From positions 1 through 7,131 of the forward strand of contig JAKAWF010000167.1 of assembly GCA_021817025.1 (NCBI GenBank): a stretch of 7,131 bases of DNA, in the 5' to 3' direction. Under the pieces are notes generated by a model. That model had not been told where the DNA came from and ran no database searches. It was given only the letters and a program-made list of their open reading frames with translations. The translations under genes and the position numbers were made by a program. Origin of the DNA: a bacterium. GTDB taxonomy: Bacteria > Chloroflexota > Dormibacteria > UBA8260 > Bog-877. Positions 1-5,503 of this stretch are shown piece by piece (positions within the stretch are counted from its first letter, which is position 1; the number at the start of each line of letters is the position of its first letter).

Positions 1-1
1 G

Positions 2-426
2 GAGTTGGAACGATACCAGCACGAGATCCGCATGCTGAAGGAGCGGATCGCCACCGCCGAGGAGCGGGAGCTGGCGGCTATGGAGGAGCAGGAGCAGATG
101 GAGGCCGCCCTCCGGGCCGCGGATGCGGCGGCAGGGGTCCGCGCCGTGGAGCTCGAGCGCCTCCGGTCGGAGGACGCTGGGCGGCGCCCCGGGCTGGAGC
201 AGGAACTCCAGGCCGCCGAGGACGAACGGGCGGGGCTGGCAGCCCAGCTCAGTCCCGCCTCCCTCCGCCTCTACGCCGCCACGGCGCCGCGGCGCAGACC
301 GGCGGTGGTCCGCGTCGAGGCAGGTGTCTGCTCTGGCTGTCGCCTCCCCGTCGCCCACCGGGTCGTGGAGGAGGCGCGCGCCGGTCGCCTGGTGACCTGC
401 GAGAACTGCGAGAGGATCCTGATCCC

Positions 427-430
<4 letters not shown>
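2..430 (+). CDS. C4-type zinc-ribbon coiled-coil protein, 5' truncated
   Basis: This is the C-terminal part of a protein whose start lies left of the window; the frame is open from base 2, and the TTG at 5 is not a convincing start. The visible 142 residues begin with about 80 charged residues rich in Glu, Ala, Arg and Leu, as in a coiled coil. They end in a zinc ribbon with two CxxC pairs, CSGC at visible residues 110-113 and CENC at 133-136, followed by the ending RILIP. This layout matches the zf-RING_7 (CT398-like) family, normally about 240 residues, so roughly 100 residues are missing. From family knowledge it is probably a nucleic-acid or protein-binding scaffold, but no defined reaction is known to me. 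Its stop overlaps the ATG of the RNase H gene (ATGA), which suggests translational coupling. In mycobacteria a protein of this family also sits beside an RNase H gene. Confidence 0.85.
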
Positions 431-858
<428 letters not shown>

Positions 859-863
859 GGTGG

Positions 864-1745
864 GTGAGCCCGCGGGTAGTCGCGGTCGTAGCACTCTCGG
901 GCCTGCTGCTGGTCGCCTGCAGCGGGCCAGCCCGTCCACGGAGTCCTGCGGCCGACCACTGGTGGCACCCTAGCGCAGCCGCCGGGCCGTTCCTCTACCA
1001 GCTGCAAGGCAGTAGTGGGCCGACCTCCGTGGGAGGCGTCGTTGTCGAGCCGTGCTCCCCGGACGTGCCCGGCTGCCGCCCTCCCGTGATCTATGACATT
1101 GACCTGTACGAGGACTCCCAGATCAGCGGGCGGGAGGACCTGCTCGCCCGGGCCGCGGTTTCGGCGATCCGGGCCCGGGGAGCGGTCGCGGTCTGCTATG
1201 TGGACGCGGGGACCTGGGAGGAGTGGCGGCCCGACGCTCACCACTTCCCGGCGTCGGTCCTGGGTCTCCCTGACGGGTGGCCGGGAGAGCGCTGGCTGGA
1301 CATCCGCCGGCTATCGGTGCTACTTCCCATAATGGAAGCCCGGGCGCGGGAATGCCTTGAGGCCGGCTTCGCGGCGATCGACTGGGACAACGTCGACGCC
1401 TATGCCAACCGCACGGGGTTCCACCTCACCGCCGCGGAGCAGCTCCGCTACAACCTCGATCTGGCGAGGATCGCGCACCATCTCGGCTTGGCTGTCGGCC
1501 TGAAGAACGACTACGGCCAGGTGGCGCTGCTGGCTCCCTACTTTGATTTCGCCGTCGACGAGCAATGTCTCCAGTACCAGGAATGCGGCCTGCTGCAGCC
1601 CTTTGTCCGCTCCGGCAAGCCTGTCTACGATGTGGAGTACCAGGGGCCGCCTCATTGTCCCGGGCCGAGGTACCCCGGGATCTGGTTCAGCTGGCAGTCT
1701 CCTGCCCTAAGGGCGGCTCCCTGGCACCCCTGTCCGGCGCCGTAA
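864..1745 (+). CDS. GH114 family endo-alpha-1,4-polygalactosaminidase-like lipoprotein
   Basis: This is a predicted 293-residue surface lipoprotein glycosidase. The frame is open further upstream, but the GTG at 864 gives a perfect lipoprotein signal: SPR, a hydrophobic run and the lipobox LVAC with Cys19. The mature part carries GH114 (TM1410-like) signatures: an aromatic FLYQLQG strand near the start, IYDIDLYED (76-84), CYVDAGTWEEWRPD (111-124), PGERWLDIR, IDWDNVDAY (172-180), VGLKND and VDEQC. D175 and E233 are the likely catalytic acids; their 58-residue spacing fits what I recall of the fungal family member Ega3. Characterised relatives cut alpha-1,4-linked galactosamine polymers of biofilms. 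Whether this protein cuts its own or a neighbour's exopolysaccharide cannot be seen. It starts 5 bases after rnhA and probably shares its transcript, although the functions look unrelated. Family assignment is solid; the substrate is inferred. Confidence 0.85.
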   Translation: MSPRVVAVVALSGLLLVACSGPARPRSPAADHWWHPSAAAGPFLYQLQGSSGPTSVGGVVVEPCSPDVPGCRPPVIYDIDLYEDSQISGREDLLARAAVSAIRARGAVAVCYVDAGTWEEWRPDAHHFPASVLGLPDGWPGERWLDIRRLSVLLPIMEARARECLEAGFAAIDWDNVDAYANRTGFHLTAAEQLRYNLDLARIAHHLGLAVGLKNDYGQVALLAPYFDFAVDEQCLQYQECGLLQPFVRSGKPVYDVEYQGPPHCPGPRYPGIWFSWQSPALRAAPWHPCPAP

Positions 1746-1757
1746 GCTGGGAGCCGC
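1713..1757 (+). terminator. Stem-loop spanning the GH114 stop codon, possible terminator
   Basis: A perfect 9-base inverted repeat, GCGGCTCCC (1713-1721) and GGGAGCCGC (1749-1757), flanks the stop codon at 1743-1745 with a 27-base loop. Only GTT follows, so there is no proper T-tract. It may act as a weak terminator or protect the 3' end of the zinc-ribbon/rnhA/GH114 transcript. The long loop lowers confidence. Confidence 0.35.
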
Positions 1758-1879
1758 GTTCCGTCGTGAACGTTCGACCCGGTTGGGCGGGGGAGTTGGA
1801 CCGAGGTGGCAAGCCCGGGGACGCGCCGCGATCCCGGTCAGTTGCGTGGAGCCCACGAGCCCGGGGTATGCCCACCCTG

Positions 1880-1920
1880 CAGCGCCCACCGTACACCGGT
1901 CCCGGTCTCAGGGGGCGCTG
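1880..1920. repeat. GC-rich inverted repeat in the GH114/DUF1707 gap
   Basis: CAGCGCCC (1880-1887) pairs perfectly with GGGCGCTG (1913-1920), and ACCG/CGGT inside the loop can extend the fold. It lies in the 240-base gap between the GH114 gene and the DUF1707 gene, about 50 bases before the latter's promoter. It could be a second transcription stop for the upstream genes or an operator. There is no T-tract, and some such repeats are expected by chance in GC-rich DNA. Confidence 0.35.
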
Positions 1921-1973
1921 AGCGGCAGGGCTTCTGCTGCGGCGTCCCGGACCCTGTCTCGCGGATCCCAGCT

Positions 1974-1979
1974 TACAAT
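1974..1979 (+). promoter_or_regulatory. -10 element for a leaderless DUF1707 transcript
   Basis: TACAAT is a near-consensus -10 box in otherwise very GC-rich DNA. It ends only 6 bases before the GTG at 1986, so transcription should begin at or within a base or two of that codon. No clear -35 is seen 16-18 bases upstream, and no Shine-Dalgarno sequence precedes the GTG. Leaderless transcripts of this kind are common in actinobacteria. Confidence 0.55.
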
Positions 1980-1985
1980 CCACCC

Positions 1986-2435
1986 GTGGACGCCTTGATC
2001 CGGCCGGTGGGGCCGCCCGAGGTCCGCGCTTCGGACCAGGACCGCGAGGCCGTGGTGGAGGAACTTCGCCGCCACCATTTGGACGGGCGCCTGGCGACGG
2101 ATGAGCTGGAGGAGCGGGTCGGGAAGGCCTACCGGGCCAAGACGATCGGTGAGCTCTCCCAGGTGGTCCGCGACCTCCCCGCACCTCCCCCGCCTCCTCC
2201 CAAGGGACTTCAGCGCCTGCGCCCCTACTTGCCGTATGGCGCGGGTGCCGTGGTCCTTGGCGGCCTGGCCGCGAGTGCCGCCTGGGGCGGCGTGGCCGGA
2301 CATGAGTTCGCCTTCCCGCTGCCGCTTCTCTGGATCGGCTTCGTCTTCATGAGGGGTCGGCACGGTCATCGCCGGTACGGATCACGCTGGGGAGGCGGGC
2401 CTGGCCCTCATGGGCCCGGGGGAGTGGCCATCTGA
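1986..2435 (+). CDS. DUF1707 domain membrane protein
   Basis: A small 149-residue protein. Residues 12-62 form a DUF1707 domain: VRASDQDREAVVEELRRHH, then DGRLATDELEERVGKAYRAKTIGEL, ending in VVRDLP. This helical domain is common at the N-terminus of actinobacterial membrane proteins and has no established biochemical role. A poly-proline linker (about 63-70) follows, then two hydrophobic stretches (about 80-105 and 108-124), probably a membrane hairpin. The tail is rich in Gly, His and Arg. The frame is open upstream to an ATG at 1806, but homology begins just after the GTG at 1986, and a -10 box lies 6 bases before that GTG, so this start is preferred. It appears to be a single-gene unit, with a stem-loop just after its stop. 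Domain call is good; function unknown. Confidence 0.8.
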   Translation: MDALIRPVGPPEVRASDQDREAVVEELRRHHLDGRLATDELEERVGKAYRAKTIGELSQVVRDLPAPPPPPPKGLQRLRPYLPYGAGAVVLGGLAASAAWGGVAGHEFAFPLPLLWIGFVFMRGRHGHRRYGSRWGGGPGPHGPGGVAI

Positions 2436-2437
2436 CC

Positions 2438-2458
2438 GTCCCCGGCTGGCCAGGGGAC
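2438..2458 (+). terminator. Stem-loop just after the DUF1707 stop, candidate terminator
   Basis: GTCCCC (2438-2443) and GGGGAC (2453-2458) form a 6-base stem with a 9-base loop, starting two bases after the TGA at 2433-2435. No T-tract follows, as is often the case for terminators in high-GC actinobacteria. Position is the main support. Confidence 0.4.
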
Positions 2459-2571
2459 TGCGGCCGGCGGCTTGGGCAGGCACCGTCCAGGGGTGACAGA
2501 GTGGACCGTAGATCCGGTATGGCTCCCTCGGGGTCTCCATCTTGGCAGAGCCGCCCAAGTCAGAAGACACC

Positions 2572-2595
2572 CGCGCCCATCGGGGGGTGGGCGCG
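2572..2595. repeat. Strong GC-rich hairpin in the gene-poor stretch
   Basis: CGCGCCCA (2572-2579) and TGGGCGCG (2588-2595) form a perfect 8-base stem around an 8-base loop containing six G. It lies in the 220 bases between the DUF1707 gene and the VOC pseudogene, where no gene is supported. It may be a terminator lacking a T-tract or a remnant of the pseudogene's upstream region. Confidence 0.4.
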
Positions 2596-2655
2596 AGCCA
2601 GCTGGGATGGGCGAGACTCGGTCAGTGGGCGCCACGCCGTTCGACTCCGGGGAAG

Positions 2656-3028
2656 ATGCGACGGTGCCGGTGCCTGACCTCGATGCTGGGCTTGCCCTCC
2701 ACCGGGACGCGCTCGGTAACCGACTGCTTTGGCGCGACGACGATGTGGGCCAAGCCGGGCACAAGCTCTCCGGCTCCGCCACCGAGCTTGCACTCACCAC
2801 CTGCCAAGAGTACGAGCCCAATTTGAATGCGCATGCCGCCCGCGTGCCGCGGAGGTGTTGGGAGCACCTGGGGGCCGCGTGGTTTCCCAGCCAGCTGACA
2901 TCCCGGTGGGCCATGTCGCCGTTGTCGAGGATGCGTTCGGCAACCGGCGCCTCGTGCTCGACTTTCTGACAGTGACGTACGAGACTGACGACGCCGAGAG
3001 GGTCAGCGGTGTGACCAAGGCGACGTAG
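2656..3028 (+). pseudogene. Frameshifted VOC/glyoxalase family protein remnant
   Basis: Two reading frames each hold half of a VOC (vicinal oxygen chelate, glyoxalase-like) protein. Bases 2664-2822 encode VPVPDLDAGLALHRDALG, then RLLWRDDDVG, then ATELALTTCQEYEPN, the usual N-terminal half. From about 2846 another frame reads AAEVLGAPGGRVV, DIPVGHVAVVEDAFGN and a C-terminal TYETDD...RVSGV, ending in TAG at 3026-3028. The halves join after a net -1 (or +2) shift between about 2823 and 2850; the 47 bases between EPN and GGRVV are one short of 16 codons. The 5' end also looks damaged: the ATG at 2656, 3 bases after GGGGAA, is out of frame with VPVPDLD, and the in-frame upstream sequence resembles nothing. 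Two faults argue for a decayed gene, although assembly errors could mimic this. It would have been a small cytoplasmic protein of unknown substrate. Confidence 0.75.
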
Positions 3029-3036
3029 CCCTGGTC

Positions 3037-3084
3037 GGTCAACCGGGAGGGACGCTTCTCACCGTCCGGCTCTTGACCTTGTTC
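3037..3084 (+). terminator. Bulged stem-loop with T-rich tail after the VOC pseudogene
   Basis: GGTCAA (3037-3042) pairs with TTGACC (3073-3078). Inside it GAG pairs with CTC, and GGACG (3050-3054) with CGTCC (3063-3067), around the loop CTTCTCAC. About 14 pairs form, interrupted by CCGG and GG bulges, and TTGTTC follows (3079-3084). A shorter imperfect stem at 3013-3036 overlaps the pseudogene's stop. The position and T-rich tail suggest the terminator of the former VOC gene. Confidence 0.45.
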
Positions 3085-3312
3085 ATCCTGCGCTGAGGCG
3101 GACCTCCAACCTGGGCTGCTTGCACTTGACGCTGGCCGTGTCCGCGCGCGGTGCTAGCCTCCACTGCGCCCGCAGAGCGAGGCAGGGGGTCTCTAGGGCA
3201 TGCCCGGTGTGGGGTTGGACGAAGCCCGAGCGTCTTCTCTCCGCGACGTATGAGCCCGCCCACACCTTCCTATCCGACTGGCCCGCCCCACGCTGAACGT
3301 CCCCGCTCCGGC
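3079..3312. other. Gap upstream of the pst promoter with possible RNA structure
   Basis: No convincing protein gene is seen here on either strand. The stretch holds an exact 10-base palindrome GGGCATGCCC (3196-3205). It also holds a perfect 8-base long-range pair, GGTGTGGG (3206-3213) with CCCACACC (3259-3266), which encloses a smaller GACG/CGTC pair and is followed by TTCCTAT. With the extended -10-like box at 3152-3160, this could be a short non-coding transcript of about 100 bases or an operator region. It matches no RNA family I recognise. Confidence 0.3.
3152..3160 (+). promoter_or_regulatory. Candidate extended -10 promoter (TGCTAGCCT)
   Basis: TGC-TAGCCT fits the extended -10 pattern TGN-TANNNT. 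A TTGACG at 3126-3131 would be a fine -35 but is 23 bases away, too far for ordinary use. The nearest thing to transcribe is the structured gap at about 3165-3275. This is a weak call. Confidence 0.25.
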
Positions 3313-3352
3313 CATAACCTCTGCTTAACCGCTTGCTAACTCGGACATAATC
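3313..3352 (+). promoter_or_regulatory. Pho box: four direct repeats at 11-base period
   Basis: Four 7-base units start exactly 11 bases apart: CATAACC (3313), CTTAACC (3324), GCTAACT (3335) and CATAATC (3346). They share a TAAC/TAAT core and stand out as AT-rich islands. The period of 7-base units with 4-base spacers is that of PhoB-type binding sites, and the CTTAACC form resembles the cyanobacterial SphR box. The array sits directly before the pst genes, and unit 2 occupies the -35 position, as in promoters activated by PhoB-type regulators. The regulator itself is not in the window. Phosphate-starvation control is inferred from motif and position. Confidence 0.7.
3346..3351 (+). promoter_or_regulatory. 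-10 element of the pst operon promoter
   Basis: CATAAT matches TATAAT at five of six bases and coincides with the last Pho-box unit. The predicted start of transcription near 3358 leaves a leader of about 20 bases before the pstB GTG. There is no conventional -35; the repeat array covers that region, typical of an activator-dependent promoter. Confidence 0.5.
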
Positions 3353-3375
3353 GCGGCCCTCCTAGCATCGAGGCC

Positions 3376-4188
3376 GTGGTGACGAGAGCTTCCCGGCTAG
3401 TCGGAGTCGGCTCCCCGGTCGGCCCGGCCAGCGCCGAGAGCGGGGTGGACGTTCGAAACCTGCGCGTTTTCTACAAGGAAAACGAGCTTCTCCACGGGGT
3501 CAGCTATTCCTTTCGCCGCAACGCCGTGTCCGCCATAGTCGGGCCCACCGGCTGCGGCAAGACCACCCTGCTGCGCTCCATCAATCGGCTGCACGACAGC
3601 ACTCCGGGGATGAGGGTCACCGGGTCCGTGACCATCGGGGGCGAGGAGGTCTACGGGCGTGGGGTGGGAGTGCGCAGCTTGCGGCGCAAGGTTGGCATGC
3701 TCTTCCAGCGGGCCAACCCCTTTCCCCAGAGCATCGCCGACAACGTGTCACTGGCCCCGCGGGCCCACGGCATGGTGAGCCGGCACCAGGTGGCGGCTCT
3801 GGTCGAGCAACACCTCACCCTGGTCGGCCTCTGGGACGCTGTCAAGGACCGCCTGGATCGCTCACCGTTCAATCTCTCCGGCGGTCAGCAGCAACTGCTC
3901 TGCCTGGCCCGCACCCTGGCGCTGTCGCCGGAGGTGCTCCTCCTCGACGAGCCCACCTCCGCGCTCGATCCCGACACCACCGAGCACATCGAGCGCCTGA
4001 TCACCCAGCTTTCCGAGCGCGTCACCGTCCTCATCGTCACCCACAACCTCGCCCAGGCGAACCGGATAGCCGACGACGTTCTGTTTCTGATGGCGGGCTC
4101 GGTGGTCGAGTTCGCCCCGGCGCAAACCTTCTTCGAGAACCCGGCCGACGAGCGGAGCCGGGCCTACATCAACGGTCGTATCGGGTGA
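3376..4188 (+). CDS. pstB: Phosphate ABC transporter ATP-binding protein PstB
   Basis: This is the cytoplasmic ATPase that drives phosphate import through PstC-PstA. At 270 residues it is close to the family's usual 250-260. All ABC elements are visible: Walker A GPTGCGKTT (56-64, K62), Q-loop Q111 in LFQRANPFPQS, signature LSGGQQQ (167-173), Walker B VLLLDEP (187-193, E192), D-loop SALD and H-loop H223 in VTHN. The FQRANPFPQSI stretch and the HDSTPG segment after Walker A are typical of PstB. The signature is followed by LLCLAR where PstB usually has RLCIAR, so a conserved Arg is replaced by Leu. GTG codons lie at 3376 and 3379; GAGG at 3370-3373 is better spaced for 3379. The first 24 residues precede the ABC domain and resemble nothing known. 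It is the first gene of the operon, unlike the common pstSCAB order. Confidence 0.94.
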   Translation: MVTRASRLVGVGSPVGPASAESGVDVRNLRVFYKENELLHGVSYSFRRNAVSAIVGPTGCGKTTLLRSINRLHDSTPGMRVTGSVTIGGEEVYGRGVGVRSLRRKVGMLFQRANPFPQSIADNVSLAPRAHGMVSRHQVAALVEQHLTLVGLWDAVKDRLDRSPFNLSGGQQQLLCLARTLALSPEVLLLDEPTSALDPDTTEHIERLITQLSERVTVLIVTHNLAQANRIADDVLFLMAGSVVEFAPAQTFFENPADERSRAYINGRIG

Positions 4189-4232
4189 GTCCGGCCAATT
4201 AGCCCTCACCCGCGTGCACAGTTCATCCAACC

Positions 4233-4241
4233 AAGGGGAGG
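4233..4241 (+). promoter_or_regulatory. Strong ribosome binding site of pstS
   Basis: AAGGGGAGG, four bases before the ATG at 4246, is the best Shine-Dalgarno sequence in the operon. The sites of pstB and pstC are weak by comparison, which fits a need for more binding protein than ATPase or channel. Confidence 0.7.
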
Positions 4242-4245
4242 TCCC

Positions 4246-5463
4246 ATGACCATTCGACGACCCTCAATCTTCGCCGCGGCGCTCCTTGCCGGAGGGGTGG
4301 CCCTGGCAGCCTGCGGCTCGACGCCCGCCTCGACCAACAAGGGTCAGGCCAACACGACGAGCCTCACCTGCAAGACCTCGGCGGTCGCCAACAGCGGGGC
4401 CGCCAACGCCCCCAGCGGCGCCCCCGCCCCGACCTCGGCCGCGCCGATCCCGACGGCGAATCCCACCTCTGCGGTCACCCTCCACGAGGACGGGTCCTCG
4501 CTCATCTACCCGTACCTCCTGGCCCTGGCCCCGGAACTACCCACCGCATTCTCGAACATCACCCTGAGCCCCGCGTCGGGCGGGTCCGGCAAGGGCCAGA
4601 CGGACGCCATCGCCGGCAACGTGCAGATGGGCGGTTCCGACGCGTTTCTCAGTTCCTCGCAATTCTCGTCCAACCCCGGGCTCATGAACATCCCCATCGC
4701 GGTTTCCGCCCAGGCAGTCAACTACAACGTTCCCGGGCTGGTGCTGCCCAGCGGGCAGACCGGGCTGCACCTCAGCGGATGCATCCTCGCCAACATGTAC
4801 ATGGGCAAGATCACCAACTGGAACGATTCCAGCATCGCCGCCCTCAACCCCGGCGCCAAGCTGCCGAACCTGCCGATCGTGCCCATCCACCGCGTGGACG
4901 CTTCCGGTGACACCTTCATCTTCACCTCCTTCCTCACCGACACAAACAGCGCTTGGGCCAGTGGGCCGAGCTTCGGTACCCTGGTGAGCTGGCCCACGGC
5001 GAGCCAGATCAGCGCCAACGGCAACCCTGCCATGGTCCAGGCGTGCTCGGCCAACCCCGGCTGTGTCGCCTACATCGGGGTCAGCGTGGAGGCGCAGGCA
5101 TCCAGCGCCGGCCTGGGAGAGGCCCTGCTGCAAAACCAGTCGGGCAACTTCGTCCTCCCCACCGGCACCAACATGGCATCGTCGGTGAGCGCGGGAGCGA
5201 GCAGAATCCCCGCCGACCTGGCCGTGTCGCTCATCTACCAGAAGGGTGCCGACTCCTACCCGATCGTCAACTTCGAGTACCTGGTGGTGAAGAAGACCCA
5301 ACCGTCGGCGGACATCGCCACGGCGATCAAGGACTTCTTCTCCTGGGCGCTCTCCTCCAGCGGGGGCGCGACGCCAGCCAATCTCGGTACTGTCGGCTTC
5401 ATCGCTCTGCCGAGCAACGCGCTGCCGGGCGTCGACGCTGAAGTGGACAGCATCACGGGATAG
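4246..5463 (+). CDS. pstS: Phosphate-binding lipoprotein PstS
   Basis: This 405-residue extracellular lipoprotein captures phosphate and hands it to PstC-PstA. The signal peptide ends in the lipobox LAAC with Cys23. A low-complexity linker rich in Ala, Pro, Thr, Ser and Asn follows (about 24-75), probably a flexible tether. The binding domain shows the three phosphate-contact regions: GSSLIYP (83-89), SGGSGKGQ (111-118) with GGSDAFLS (129-136, D132), and HRVDASGDTF (215-224). In the last, R216, D218, S220 and G221 match E. coli R135, D137, S139 and G140, while D222 stands where E. coli has T141. The C-terminal part has AYIGVSVEAQ and ALLQNQSGNFVLPT, both usual for PstS. It begins 57 bases after pstB with a strong ribosome site and is followed by a 40-base gap and a stem-loop over the start of pstC. 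Confidence 0.94.
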   Translation: MTIRRPSIFAAALLAGGVALAACGSTPASTNKGQANTTSLTCKTSAVANSGAANAPSGAPAPTSAAPIPTANPTSAVTLHEDGSSLIYPYLLALAPELPTAFSNITLSPASGGSGKGQTDAIAGNVQMGGSDAFLSSSQFSSNPGLMNIPIAVSAQAVNYNVPGLVLPSGQTGLHLSGCILANMYMGKITNWNDSSIAALNPGAKLPNLPIVPIHRVDASGDTFIFTSFLTDTNSAWASGPSFGTLVSWPTASQISANGNPAMVQACSANPGCVAYIGVSVEAQASSAGLGEALLQNQSGNFVLPTGTNMASSVSAGASRIPADLAVSLIYQKGADSYPIVNFEYLVVKKTQPSADIATAIKDFFSWALSSSGGATPANLGTVGFIALPSNALPGVDAEVDSITG

Positions 5464-5503
5464 CTGGGACCAAACGACCCACCTAGTAAGTGGAATCTGA
5501 GCA

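Noticed and set aside
1763..1778. GAACGTTC palindrome after the GH114 gene as an operator
   Set aside because: The 8-base palindrome does not extend outward beyond a wobble pair and has no partner site; chance is sufficient.
1806..1985. Upstream extension of the DUF1707 frame to an ATG at 1806
   Set aside because: The extra residues resemble nothing, and a -10 box at 1974-1979 puts the transcript start close to 1986.
2472..2969. Single open frame of 165 codons across the VOC region
   Set aside because: Only its middle (about 2664-2822) resembles a VOC protein; the rest is out of frame with the C-terminal motifs, so it is not an intact gene.
3126..3160. TTGACG at 3126-3131 paired with TAGCCT at 3155-3160 as a standard promoter
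   Set aside because: The 23-base spacer is too long for ordinary sigma-70-type recognition; only the extended -10 box was kept, at low confidence.
3200..3253. 17-residue open frame starting ATG at 3200
   Set aside because: No ribosome site at proper spacing, no recognisable peptide and overlap with the palindrome; length is at chance level.
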